Below the pieces are notes generated by a model. It made no database searches, was not told the DNA's origin, and saw only the letters and a program-made list of their open reading frames with translations. The position numbers and the translations under genes were made by a program. Below, one piece after another: positions 1-10,400 of a stretch of 64,000 nucleotides of DNA. Positions within the stretch are counted from its first letter, which is position 1. The number at the start of each line of letters is the position of its first letter. The DNA is from Leptospira bouyouniensis. GTDB lineage: Bacteria > Spirochaetota > Leptospiria > Leptospirales > Leptospiraceae. The stretch is taken from positions 62,001-126,000 of the forward strand of contig NZ_RQFT01000017.1 of NCBI RefSeq assembly GCF_004769525.1, written 5' to 3'.

Positions 1-349
1 CTTTTGACTCTGGGGATTCGATGGCGAGTAAATCATGTAAATAGGTAGGTATGTTTTTTTTTAACGAATGGGAATAGACGGAAAGTGCCATTCGATGGTG
101 GCCATAACCCATCCGGATACTTCCGACCACAAGACGTGATCCAATGGGATTTTGCCCTTTATCGGAAATGAGTTCTAATCCTGGATACAATGGAGAAGGG
201 GAAGAAAATAAGGGAATGGAACTTTCTCCAATGGAGTATCGTTTTTGTAGGATCCCTCGAATGAGGCCAGCGGTTTGTTTGGAAATAAAACCTGTGTCAA
301 GGCCGAACATTGGTTCTCGATTCATGCAGGAAGTGTAATTAAGTGGCAT
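1..349 (-). CDS. Partial glycosyltransferase-like protein (N-terminal ~116 residues)
   Basis: An open frame on the minus strand starts at ATG 349, preceded by an AAAGAG ribosome-binding site, and runs without a stop off the left edge, so only the N-terminus is present. Around residues 73-88 it reads VVGSIRMGYGHHRMAL. This resembles the glycine-rich GxGHxxA loop that opens the GT-B fold of MurG and diacylglycerol glycosyltransferases. That family assignment is an inference from one motif. Later ATGs (for example at residue 9 or 14) could also serve as the start. It is divergent from the thiolase gene, with only 65 bp between the two start codons. Confidence 0.6.
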   Translation of the reverse strand, partial: MPLNYTSCMNREPMFGLDTGFISKQTAGLIRGILQKRYSIGESSIPLFSSPSPLYPGLELISDKGQNPIGSRLVVGSIRMGYGHHRMALSVYSHSLKKNIPTYLHDLLAIESPESK

Positions 350-414
350 ACTCTTTCAAGTGAAATTTCAATTCTTAGCTGACAGTTGACCAATTTTGCC
401 CATTCCTGGTATCT

Positions 415-1596
415 ATGGAACAAGTTTACATATTGGGCGGACTTAGATCCGCATTCGGTAGTTTTGGCGGAACTCTTAAAGACATGAGCGCCGTAGACCT
501 TGGGGTCGAAGTTACAAAAGCAGCATTACAAAAAACGGGTGTTGATCCTTCACTCATTGAAGAAAGTATTTTTGGAAACGTTATCCCTACTGGCAAAGAC
601 GGAATTTATTTAGCTCGCCATATTGGGCTTAAAGCAGGGGTTCCAATCGCTAGTCCCGCATTAACACTCAATAGACTATGTGGTTCAGGAATGGAAGCAG
701 TCATCCAAGCGTCCAAAAAAATTATGTTAGGTGAAGCTCATACTGTCCTTGCTGGTGGAGTTGAATCTATGAGTAATGCTCCTTATGTGGTTCGTAATGC
801 GAGATTTGGTGTTCGATATGGAAATGCTGAATTTGAAGATTCATTGGCACAAGGTTTAACGGATATTTATGTAGAACTTCCGATGGGAATGACAGCAGAA
901 AACCTTTCTGACCAATACAAAATTTCAAGAGAAGAACAAGACACTTGGGCAGCAACGTCACAAGAAAGAGCTGAAGAAGCAACGAACAAAGGAATACTCA
1001 AAGAGGAAATCCATCCCATCACCATCAGTGGAAAAAATCCAATCGTATTTGATAAAGATGAATTCATCAAAGGAAAGGCTGGCGCAACGAAGCTTGCAAC
1101 TTTAAAACCTGCATTCAAAAAAGATGGGACTGTCACTGCAGGAAACGCATCCGGCATCAACGATGGAGCTTCTGCTATGATCGTAGCATCTGCATCACAA
1201 GCAAAAAAACTAGGCAAAGAACCACTCGCGATTGTAAAATCTTGGGGGCATGCTGGTTGTGATCCTGCGAAGATGGGAATTGGTCCAGCACTTGCCATTC
1301 CATCTGCCTTACAAAAAGCAGGACTCAGTTTGAAAGACATTGGTCTTGTTGAAGTGAATGAAGCATTTGCCGCTCAGTACTTAGCTGTTCAAAAAGAATT
1401 GGGACTTGATCCAAAGATCACCAACGTGAATGGCGGAGCCGTTGCGATAGGACATCCACTCGGAGCTTCTGGGAACCGTGTAACATTGACTTTGGCGCTA
1501 GAGATGCAAAGACGAGGAGTTAAGTATGGTGTTGCTTCGCTTTGTATTGGTGGAGGACAAGGGATCGCGATTGTTTTAGAAAACCCTAAAGCATAG
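415..1596 (+). CDS. Acetyl-CoA C-acyltransferase (thiolase)
   Basis: A 393-residue protein of normal thiolase length. The acyl-enzyme cysteine is C89 in NRLCGSG, the catalytic histidine is about H347 in AIGHPLG, and the second active-site cysteine is about C377 in CIGGGQG. Thiolases either condense two acetyl-CoA or cleave 3-ketoacyl-CoA; sequence alone does not separate biosynthetic from degradative forms, although the length and single-gene context fit an acetoacetyl-CoA thiolase. No strong ribosome-binding site precedes ATG 415. A TTGACC hexamer at 386-391 is a weak -35 candidate. Only 6 bp separate its stop from the next gene, so read-through into the secretion operon is possible. Confidence 0.93.
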   Translation: MEQVYILGGLRSAFGSFGGTLKDMSAVDLGVEVTKAALQKTGVDPSLIEESIFGNVIPTGKDGIYLARHIGLKAGVPIASPALTLNRLCGSGMEAVIQASKKIMLGEAHTVLAGGVESMSNAPYVVRNARFGVRYGNAEFEDSLAQGLTDIYVELPMGMTAENLSDQYKISREEQDTWAATSQERAEEATNKGILKEEIHPITISGKNPIVFDKDEFIKGKAGATKLATLKPAFKKDGTVTAGNASGINDGASAMIVASASQAKKLGKEPLAIVKSWGHAGCDPAKMGIGPALAIPSALQKAGLSLKDIGLVEVNEAFAAQYLAVQKELGLDPKITNVNGGAVAIGHPLGASGNRVTLTLALEMQRRGVKYGVASLCIGGGQGIAIVLENPKA

Positions 1597-1602
1597 TACA
1601 AA

Positions 1603-3273
1603 ATGTACCTTTTATTTCCGGGGCGTCACCATCTCCTCACAAGGTACCAAAAAGAGTATTTACTCCAATTGGTAAAACATGGTCTCTCGGAAGTATTGGA
1701 TGTGTTTGGAAATCCATTGGCGGTTTCCAAACCTCCAACTGCTATCATCTTTGCAGTAACCTCGGCCAATCACAACAATACAAGACGAAACCCTCTTCCC
1801 CTTTACCAGAGGGCTATGATGATCCAAGATTTTTCTAGAGAGTTGTCATTACCGAGTTATGTAATTCCAATCGATGATATTGGTTTGTCACCTAACTTCG
1901 CTTCATATACAATTAAAAAAATTGAAGTGGAGACTGAGTTAAAGTTATCACTCACACCGGAAAATACAATTGTATTATGTTCCACACCGGTTGCGAATTT
2001 ATATTTATCACTTGGTTATCGAATTTTGCCTGTCGAAAAAAATCCAGGTTCCAAACTTTCTTTCCATGCGAAACTACCTTGGGAAGAGTTGGAAGAGATT
2101 GTCTCGAAAGCAAAAGAATACAAAAATAATCAGAAACAATCGAATCTTGAACGAGAATCAAAATGTCTGGATTCGGACATTTCGTTTGATCATTTAGAAG
2201 GTTTACTCCAAAATCTAGACCCAGCTTGTATACGATTGTGGAAAGACTATCGTCTATTTGAAAAAGTAGATATGTTATTTTCTGATTCACTTATAGGAGA
2301 TGATGGCGACTTAACTGAATCAAGAGATTATAATACGTATGTCCGTGAAATGGACAATATCGCTGAACTCAAGTTCGAAGAGACCAAACCTTTTGTGAAA
2401 CCTGGTAGGATTGGAGATATTGGATGTGCGGTTGGATCTTGGATCAAACTTGTTTGCCAAGAATCAAATTATTCAGAATCCGATTTTTACGGTGTAGAGA
2501 TAGCAAGGCATCTATACCAACTTTGCGAACAAAGAAAAGAGAATGGAGAGTTTTCAAATCCTAACATCTTTTTTATACGAAGGAATGCAGTAAGTGGAAA
2601 TGTATTCCCAAGAATGAGTATGAATACCATTCACACATCGTCTCTCACTCATGAAATTGAGTCCTATGGTGGTCGCTCTCAACTCTTGGCTTTTTTACAA
2701 AACCGCTATGAGGAATTGGTGTATGGTGGGGTTTGGATCAACCGAGATGTACTTGGTCCAGAAGACAAAGAAAAGGAAGTATTTGTTTGGATGGAAGAAA
2801 ATTCGAGTACAAACCATGGTCGGAGCCCAAAAGACTTTCCCAATTTCAAAGAATATCTAGATTCTTTATCCACAAAAGAAAGATTTTACCAATTCCAAAG
2901 AGACTTTCGTAAAGAAGAAGGTTATGTGCTTAGGACTGCCTCCATTTCAGTCGATGGTATAGAATACGAGCGCATGAAACTTAAAGATATTTGTGAATAC
3001 ATCTCTAAAAAAGATTATACTGACAATTGGGAAAGCGAAATGCACGAATCCTTTTGTTTTTGGAGTTTTAGAGAATGGAAAGAAAATTTGGAATCGATTG
3101 GTTTTAAAATTTCACCAAATTCAAATCAATACCGTAATGAGTGGCTAGTACAAAATCGATATGAAGGGAAGGTAAAACTTTTTTCCTCTCAATCGGAAAA
3201 TCCTAATAATGGTTCAGAACTTATCCCACTAGATTTTCCAGTGACCCACATGCTGATGTTAGCGGAAAAATAA
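1603..3273 (+). CDS. Nucleotidyltransferase-like / SAM methyltransferase fusion protein
   Basis: A 556-residue protein. Residues 1 to about 150 look like a nucleotidylyltransferase fold: LFPGRHH near the N-terminus sits where NMN adenylyltransferases have GRFxPxHxGH, followed by TSANHNNTRRNPLPLYQRA. The lysine/histidine pattern is not canonical, so catalysis is uncertain. The middle and C-terminal part contains a class I methyltransferase SAM motif, GDIGCAVGSW, near residue 270. The substrate is unknown. The stop codon abuts the start of the next gene (TAA then ATG with no gap), so it is translationally linked to the ABC exporter operon. It could modify the exported substrate, but nothing in the sequence proves this. 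Confidence 0.7.
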   Translation: MYLLFPGRHHLLTRYQKEYLLQLVKHGLSEVLDVFGNPLAVSKPPTAIIFAVTSANHNNTRRNPLPLYQRAMMIQDFSRELSLPSYVIPIDDIGLSPNFASYTIKKIEVETELKLSLTPENTIVLCSTPVANLYLSLGYRILPVEKNPGSKLSFHAKLPWEELEEIVSKAKEYKNNQKQSNLERESKCLDSDISFDHLEGLLQNLDPACIRLWKDYRLFEKVDMLFSDSLIGDDGDLTESRDYNTYVREMDNIAELKFEETKPFVKPGRIGDIGCAVGSWIKLVCQESNYSESDFYGVEIARHLYQLCEQRKENGEFSNPNIFFIRRNAVSGNVFPRMSMNTIHTSSLTHEIESYGGRSQLLAFLQNRYEELVYGGVWINRDVLGPEDKEKEVFVWMEENSSTNHGRSPKDFPNFKEYLDSLSTKERFYQFQRDFRKEEGYVLRTASISVDGIEYERMKLKDICEYISKKDYTDNWESEMHESFCFWSFREWKENLESIGFKISPNSNQYRNEWLVQNRYEGKVKLFSSQSENPNNGSELIPLDFPVTHMLMLAEK

Positions 3274-6200
3274 ATGCAATCAGAAGTTAGGCGTAATCTC
3301 GATAAAATTCGTTCTGTATTTCGTTCTAACTATTTACTTGCTGAGTTAGACGATTCTGAGAGAGAATCTCTCCTTCCTTTTATCGAAATTAAGTTTATAC
3401 GAATTGGACAATCGTTAATCAAAGCAAACCAGATGCCTGAATACATTCATTTTGTTCTTACTGGCAAATTTGGAATGAAACAAAATAAGGAAGATCTAAA
3501 TAAAGGAAGATATGCCTTTGTCGAAGAAGGTGAATCAATAGGTGAAAGGATCACCTTAACAAAAACACCATCAAAACATGATTATTATGCATTAGAACCA
3601 TCGATTGTATTATTATTACCAACTTCTCGTTTTTTAAAGTTAGTTGATGCACATCCTGAAATTGCAGAAAAAGCTAAACATAGAGAAGAAGAACAAGAAA
3701 AATTCCATTATGTAAGAAAACTTAGTTTTTTTGATGAATTATCTCCAGATGAAATCAAATCAATTTTGAAATCAATTCAGCTCATCAAAGTTCCGCAAGG
3801 TGAGTTTATTTTTGTAGAAGGTGAAGCAGGAGAAGCAGCATACATTGTTCGATCAGGTAAAATCCAAATTCGAACAGAGAATCCAAGAAAAATCATCTCG
3901 ATTATGAAGTCGGGTGATATCTTAGGCGAAATCGCAATCTTTAAAAAACAAAAACGATTGGCAAGTGCCATCACTGCTGAAGATTCCGAACTTTATCAAA
4001 TTCCAGGGAATGTAATCCGAAAAGTCATAGGAGCTGAGAAAGGAAACAAACTTGAAGAAATCGTACAATCAAGATTACTCCGATATTCGACTTATAAATC
4101 AAAAGAAAAAGAAGAAAATTCAATTCGGCCATTTGTTTCCAAACGATTTGAAATTAAAAAAACAACACAAACAATTTTAATAGAACAAGTTACCACAGAT
4201 CAAGTGAGTTTGGTTGGTTTGGTATGTTCTGAATTAGCTTTAAGAGTGTTTGATAAACCATTACCTACCAATTGGAAAATTAGAATCAAAAATGAACTTA
4301 GTAGAAATATTATCCCTGGTATTTTTGAATTAGCGATCGAATTGGAAAAACTTGGTTTTTTAACTAAACAATTACATATTCCATTTTTAGAATTACAATT
4401 ATTAGAAAATCCAGTGTTCATCACTGATGAAGAAAATTTTCCATGTTTATTGTATCTTGTTGATTTAGAATTAGATGCTGTTCTGATTTCCCATCCAATC
4501 AAAGGTGTTTATGAAATTTCAACTTCCCAGTTCTTAAAACATTGGGATGGGGTTATCTTGCAGTTTTCTTTAGCTCCAAGTAGTTTGTCTGCAGAAGTCA
4601 GTTTAATCAGTTTTTTTAAAGAACTGAGGATGCTCTTTAGTCCCAAAAAAAAAGAAATTCGTTGGGTGATGGTGGCAACTTTTTTCTCAGCTATACTTTC
4701 TTTGTCGTTACCATATTTAATCCGCCAGATAGTTGACCAAGTTTTAGTTTTTTCCGATCGAAATTTTCTATTCACAGTTGTATTCGGTGTAACCTTATCG
4801 GTTTTTTTTCAAACCATGTTCTCTTTATTTCGAAATTTGATTTCTATTGGCTTGATGCAAAATCTTGAATATAATTATTTTGTAAGATTTTTCCAACATA
4901 TATTAAACTTAACACTTCCTGAATTCCGCAGATTTGAAACAGGTGATTTTACTCAAAGATTAAAGGAAAACCAAAGGATATTGGAAATCACACAACGTTC
5001 TGGATTGTTTTTGATTTTGGATTTGATTACTTTACCAATCTATCTTTTGATACTATTTCGATTAGATGGTGGATTATCTTTTATAGGTTTATTTTTTTTA
5101 ATTCTATATGCAATTGTTGTCGTTCGTTCCAGTTCAAAGATTAAAAAATTACAAAAACATAGTTTTGAATCCAAGAAAAAAACAACTGCTTTCTTTCTTT
5201 CACTTTTTTCAGGTATTCAATTGATCAAGGCATCTTCCATTGAAAGTCGTTATCTCGCCAAAGGATTAAATGAAATCGCAAGGACAATTTTAACAAACTT
5301 ACGTGTGGGAAAAAGAGTTCATATCTTAGAACTTATCAGTAAGTTTTTTGAACAAATTGGACTCATCGCAGTCATCACATTTGGAGTAAATCAGGTCTTA
5401 AATCAAGAGTTGTCACTCGGAAGTTTTTTAGGATTTTTAGTTTTGTATTCTCTGCTGATGGAACCAATTGTCAGGTTATGCCATTTATATGAAGATCTCA
5501 GTGAGTTAAGAGAGTCTCGCATGAGATTAACTGAAATTTATTCACTGCCAGGCGAATCTGTTAGTTTGCGGCCGTTTGGTGAACTTCCAAGACTTACAGG
5601 AAAAATCAAACTAGATAATATAAGTTTTCGGTATTCAGAAGGAGCGCCAGAGATATTAAAAGATATCAATTTGGATATTGAGGCAGGAGAAAAAATAGCA
5701 ATCGTAGGTCGTAGCGGTTGTGGTAAATCAACTTTGATGCGCATAATGATGGGAACACTCACTCCAACGAAAGGAAAGGTTTTTGTAGATTCATTCGATT
5801 TATCTACACTCGATCCAGAAGAAGTAAGAATTCAATTTGGTGCCGTAGAACAACATCCAATTCTATTTTCAGGAACGATCACTGAAAATTTATCTAAAAA
5901 AAATCCCTCCCTTCCTATGGAATCATTGTTAGCTGGAGCTAAACTTGCTTCGGTGGATAATTTCGTAGAACGATTCCCAATGAAATATGAGACAAAAATT
6001 GGTGAATCAGGGGTAGGTTTATCAGGGGGACAAAGGCAGAGGCTTGCAATAGCACGAGCTCTTGTGACGAATCCAAGTATACTATTTTTGGATGAACCAA
6101 CATCAGCATTAGATTCGGAAACAGAATCACATATCCAAACACAATGGGAAACTGTTTTTTTGGATCGAACTGTCATACAAATTTCTCACCGATTGCATAG

Positions 6201-6339
6201 TACGGTGAGTGCTGACAAAATCATCGTTTTAGATGAAGGTCGTATTGTTGAAATGGGAACTCATGCTGAATTAATACAAACTAAAGGATATTATTATCAT
6301 TTGTTTCCTACGTTAACGGAAGAGGAAAGTCATGTTTAA
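3274..6339 (+). CDS. ABC exporter with tandem cyclic-nucleotide-binding-type and C39-like domains (first copy)
   Basis: A 1021-residue fused exporter. Residues 1-140 are a degenerate and residues 145-265 a better cyclic-nucleotide-binding-type domain; the latter has GDILGEIAIFKKQKRLAS, which matches the phosphate-binding cassette including its arginine. Residues about 290-440 resemble a C39 peptidase-like domain, but the catalytic cysteine position reads LVGLVC (Val instead of Cys), so it is probably a non-cleaving substrate-docking domain. A membrane domain lies at about 460-760. The ATPase domain has Walker A GRSGCGKST near 812, LSGGQ near 917, FLDEPTSALD and an ISHRL H-loop. Its last 8 bp overlap the HlyD gene. 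Family knowledge suggests type I secretion of a peptide or protein. Confidence 0.88.
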   Translation: MQSEVRRNLDKIRSVFRSNYLLAELDDSERESLLPFIEIKFIRIGQSLIKANQMPEYIHFVLTGKFGMKQNKEDLNKGRYAFVEEGESIGERITLTKTPSKHDYYALEPSIVLLLPTSRFLKLVDAHPEIAEKAKHREEEQEKFHYVRKLSFFDELSPDEIKSILKSIQLIKVPQGEFIFVEGEAGEAAYIVRSGKIQIRTENPRKIISIMKSGDILGEIAIFKKQKRLASAITAEDSELYQIPGNVIRKVIGAEKGNKLEEIVQSRLLRYSTYKSKEKEENSIRPFVSKRFEIKKTTQTILIEQVTTDQVSLVGLVCSELALRVFDKPLPTNWKIRIKNELSRNIIPGIFELAIELEKLGFLTKQLHIPFLELQLLENPVFITDEENFPCLLYLVDLELDAVLISHPIKGVYEISTSQFLKHWDGVILQFSLAPSSLSAEVSLISFFKELRMLFSPKKKEIRWVMVATFFSAILSLSLPYLIRQIVDQVLVFSDRNFLFTVVFGVTLSVFFQTMFSLFRNLISIGLMQNLEYNYFVRFFQHILNLTLPEFRRFETGDFTQRLKENQRILEITQRSGLFLILDLITLPIYLLILFRLDGGLSFIGLFFLILYAIVVVRSSSKIKKLQKHSFESKKKTTAFFLSLFSGIQLIKASSIESRYLAKGLNEIARTILTNLRVGKRVHILELISKFFEQIGLIAVITFGVNQVLNQELSLGSFLGFLVLYSLLMEPIVRLCHLYEDLSELRESRMRLTEIYSLPGESVSLRPFGELPRLTGKIKLDNISFRYSEGAPEILKDINLDIEAGEKIAIVGRSGCGKSTLMRIMMGTLTPTKGKVFVDSFDLSTLDPEEVRIQFGAVEQHPILFSGTITENLSKKNPSLPMESLLAGAKLASVDNFVERFPMKYETKIGESGVGLSGGQRQRLAIARALVTNPSILFLDEPTSALDSETESHIQTQWETVFLDRTVIQISHRLHSTVSADKIIVLDEGRIVEMGTHAELIQTKGYYYHLFPTLTEEESHV

Positions 6340-7435
6340 AAAATTTAAAAATATAAAAGAAACTGATTCCAATTGGGAATCTAGACATTCCGCTTCTTAT
6401 TATGATGAATTATTAAAACACCCTGCACCTAACTGGGAAAAGAAAGGGATATATTTAATTTCGATATTCTTTTTCTGTTTTGTTTTGTTCTTAGTAATTG
6501 GTCGAGTTGATGTTGTTGTGCAAGCAAATGGAAATATTCGACCTAAAGGGAATTACCATGTTGTGGAAGCATTGGAAACTGGAACTTTAACAAATTTATA
6601 TGTGAAATCTGGGGATTTTCTAAAAAAAGGGGATCCCATAATGGAATTAGAATTCTCCGAACAACAAATTGAATTATCGAAAGATACAAACAATTTAGAT
6701 TACGAAGAAAAAAAATTACAGAGACTCATTCGTAACAAAAGAGAAGCAGAAAAGATATTAAAAAATCTTTCTTATAATTTAGAAAACAATTCAGGTGCTT
6801 CACTTTCAGGAGGAGTTCTTAGTAAATTCGTAAGTTTAAAAAAAGCTTATATGGATTTTCAGAATGGAGTTGGTGCAAAATTTATCTATGACCAAAGTTT
6901 ATTAGAATTCAATGAAGAGTTTGGAAATCTTAAAGATGAAATCCAACGGGAAGAGAATATCATTTCTAGTTTACGTGGTGATACAAAAATAAAAAAGGAA
7001 AGAGTAGCCAACGCAGTAATTCGAATGCCATTTTCCGGAGTGATAGGTGAACTGGCTGTTAATAACGTTGGTCAAAATATCATTCGAGGCCAAACGGTTG
7101 CTTCTCTTATGGAAGAAGACCAGCCATTAGAAGCCATTGTTGAAGTCAGTAGCAAAGATATCGGAGCTGTAAAAATTGGTTTATCTGCTGTCATCAAAGT
7201 AAAAGCATTTCATCAAAATGATTTTGGAGTGGTGGAAGGAACAGTATCTCAAATCATTCCGAATACAAAAGATAAAGATTCATTTTCAGTAATTCTAATT
7301 TTGGGAACACAAGATTTAAATCAAGATGGGAAACAATTCCAACTTTTTCCAGGACTTAAAGTGATCGCAGATATTGTGATAGATCGGAAAAATATTTATC
7401 AAATTTTATTTCGTTATGCAGATCCAAGGAATTAA
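6332..7435 (+). CDS. HlyD-family membrane fusion protein
   Basis: A 367-residue periplasmic adaptor that would bridge the inner-membrane ABC exporter and the TolC-like channel. A cytoplasmic N-terminus of about 45 residues is followed by one membrane span (IYLISIFFFCFVLFLVIG). A split biotinyl-lipoyl-type region follows: VEALETGTLTNLYVKSGDFL on one side, and RMPFSGVIGELAVNNVGQNI after a coiled-coil hairpin at roughly 120-235. A beta-barrel region lies near the end. The start overlaps the upstream exporter by 8 bp, and the downstream exporter begins 2 bp after its stop. It therefore sits between two ABC exporters and may serve either or both. Confidence 0.9.
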   Translation: MFKKFKNIKETDSNWESRHSASYYDELLKHPAPNWEKKGIYLISIFFFCFVLFLVIGRVDVVVQANGNIRPKGNYHVVEALETGTLTNLYVKSGDFLKKGDPIMELEFSEQQIELSKDTNNLDYEEKKLQRLIRNKREAEKILKNLSYNLENNSGASLSGGVLSKFVSLKKAYMDFQNGVGAKFIYDQSLLEFNEEFGNLKDEIQREENIISSLRGDTKIKKERVANAVIRMPFSGVIGELAVNNVGQNIIRGQTVASLMEEDQPLEAIVEVSSKDIGAVKIGLSAVIKVKAFHQNDFGVVEGTVSQIIPNTKDKDSFSVILILGTQDLNQDGKQFQLFPGLKVIADIVIDRKNIYQILFRYADPRN

Positions 7436-7437
7436 GT

Positions 7438-10400
7438 TTGAAACATAAACTAAAAGATATTTCTGATTTAATAAAAGAAGATGGTTTTTTATCTCAACTT
7501 TCTTCAGCAGATTTGAAAAAATTAATCACACAATTTGAATCGAGATCATTAGTTTCGGGAGATAAAATTGGTGCTAGTGATAACGAACCTACACCGATTT
7601 TATTATTGGAAACAGGTAGAATTCAAATTAAATTAAAAATCAATCAGAATGAATTATTAATCAAAACTCTTAAAGAAGAAACGTTGTATGGGATTTCGGA
7701 ATATACATCTGAATCTTTAGACAAACAACTTTACTACATCGAAGAGAATTCAAGAGTATTAACACTTTCTACTAGTTCATTTTCAAAATTCATTCAATCA
7801 GATAGAACTAGAAAAAGAATATGGGATGAATACAAAGAAAATGTTCAATTAAGAGATGAATTAAGAATTCATCCATATTTTCGAAAACTTTCGAATTCAG
7901 AAATTCAAGAACTATCAAAATTATTAATCAAAAGAAAAATTAATTCAGGACAGATATTAATCAAAGAAGGTTCAAAAAGTTCCTCTTTATATTTCATTAA
8001 ATCTGGTAAGTTCAAGGTTACTAAATCCACATGGCAAAAAGATTATTTTTCATATGTTGAGGCGGGTTCGATCCTCGGTGAAATGGGTGTGCTCGAAAAA
8101 AAAGTTAGAAATGCAACAGTGACTGCAGTGGAAGATAGTTTTGTATATGAACTTTCTTCTAAAAGTGCTGAACAATTTTTTAAGAAATCTGAAAGTTTAC
8201 TCATAACAATTCGATCCATCATGAGTGAACGTAAACTAAACTTAGGCGAAAAATCGCAGGACGATGATTACGAACTAACAAATGTTTATGAAGAAGATAA
8301 ATTTCATTTTCTACCAAAATTAAAATTTTCTGCGCCTATTCGAAATCAAATTTCTTTTCCATTTTTATTCCAAGAAGGAAAGTCTCAATCAGGTGATGTT
8401 TGTAGAAAAATGATATTTAAGTATTGGGGTTATATTTTTGCCGAATATGATTCCGATCCTAACTTTCCAGATTTTGATCCTGATATTCTACCACATCACT
8501 GGAAACAATGTTTTGGAGAAGAAAAAGGAAATTGTTATTTTGTAAATTGGCGTGAACATGAAACAGAACTTAATTCTATTCCTACCATAAGTTATTTAGA
8601 AAACTCCAAATATGTAATTTTAAAAGAGATCAAAAAGAAATATGTTACGATTTTAGATCCAGAAGTTGGTCAGGTAGTTTTTAATCGTGAAGAATGGGAA
8701 AAAAAATCTTCCAATATCGTTATCTATTTTGTTCCTAAAATTCAACCAAAAACAACTTGGGATTGGAAAAGTCGTTTTTTTGCAGGAATCAGTGAATATT
8801 TTTTACCAGCAATTCAATATTTAAAGGCAGGAATCCTCGCCAGTTTTGTGTTAAAGGGTCTTGAAGTTTTTATTCCACTTGTTAATTTGTATTTGATAGA
8901 TGCTGTTTTATTACAAGAGAGTCGTGAATTTTTTTTGCCGGTCATCATTTCTGTAGTATTATTAAGTGTTTCCCAATCTTTTTTAGGTTATTTTAGATCG
9001 AATGTAATTTTTTTCACAAGTAATAGAGTGAATCAAACAATCGCAATTCGTTTTTTAGTAAAATTAATCTCCCTTCCTATATCTTTTTTTGAACGAAATC
9101 GCAAGGGAGAAATACTCAATCGGTGGGAAGAAATTGAATCAATAATTCTTTTTTTCTCTGACCAAGGTGCTATGAAAATTTTTGATTTAATTTTTAGTTC
9201 CTTGGTTTTTGTAATTTTTTTATTTTTATCACCAATACTTTTGATCATCATTTTGTTATTCATTGTACCAGAAATTTTAGTCTTGCGATTGTTATCACCT
9301 AAGATCATTGAAGAAACAAAAAAAGAATCACTAAAACGCTCTGAAACTCTAAGTTACTTTATAGAATCAATCAATGGGTTCGAAACAATCAAAAATTTAG
9401 GTGCTACTTATTCACATCGTTGGGATTTCGAAAAACGCTTAACATCACAATTAAACTCTGAAGGTAAAAAATTATTTTATTCAAATCTATTGTCTACGAA
9501 CACAGATTTTTTTAAGCAGATCACAGTTGTGGTTACTTTGCTTGTTGGTAGCATTTTAATTTTAAATGATCAAATGACATTAGGAACTTTGTATGCGATT
9601 ATTGGATTAATCGCGTATATAAGAAATCCATTAATTTCATTGTATGAAGATTATCTAAAATTCCAAAAAGCAAATGTTGCTTGGAATCGTCTTAGAAGTT
9701 TTGAATCTTTAGATAGTGAGATTTCAGATAAGGACAATTTGTTTAAGGTAGATTTACCTGAAGTGAAAGGGAATATTGAATTTAAGAATATAAATTTTGC
9801 TTATGATAGTCAGAAACCTGAATCAGGTATTCGGAATTTATCATTAAAAATACAAGCAGGTAAAAAAGTAGCCTTTGTAGGTCGAAGTGGAAGTGGAAAA
9901 TCTACTATCATCAAACTATTGCTAGGATTGTACAATCCTCAGCAAGGCGATATTTTAGTTGATGATATATCATTGAATGAAATTTGGTTACCAAGTTTGA
10001 GAACCAAAATTGGAGTTTGTTTTCAAGAAAATCCATTTATCGCTGGGAGTGTTAGGGAAAATATCTCCATTACGAAACCAGAAGCTACATTAAGTGAAGT
10101 TGTTGAGGCTGCAAAACTTGCGTGCATTCATGATGATATTGTAAAGTTACCTCTTGGATATGATACAGAATTTTCAGATAGGAGTTTTATGTTTTCAGGT
10201 GGCCAGAAACAAAGAATTTCCTTAGCCAGATTATTTTTGCAACGACCAAATATGTTGTTATTGGATGAACCAACAGCCTCATTGGACAAAGAAACTGAAC
10301 TTAGAATTCTGTCTCATATCAATTTTGTTTTTGCAAATGCTACGATAGTAACGGTAGCCCATCGTTTGGATACGATTCGTCATTATGACCAAATCTTTGT

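Noticed and set aside
144..338. 64-codon plus-strand frame at the left edge
   Set aside because: Lies antisense to the better-supported minus-strand frame that carries a ribosome-binding site and the GxGHxxA-like motif.
867..1340. 157-codon minus-strand frame inside the thiolase gene
   Set aside because: Antisense shadow of a clear thiolase; no ribosome-binding site or recognisable domain.
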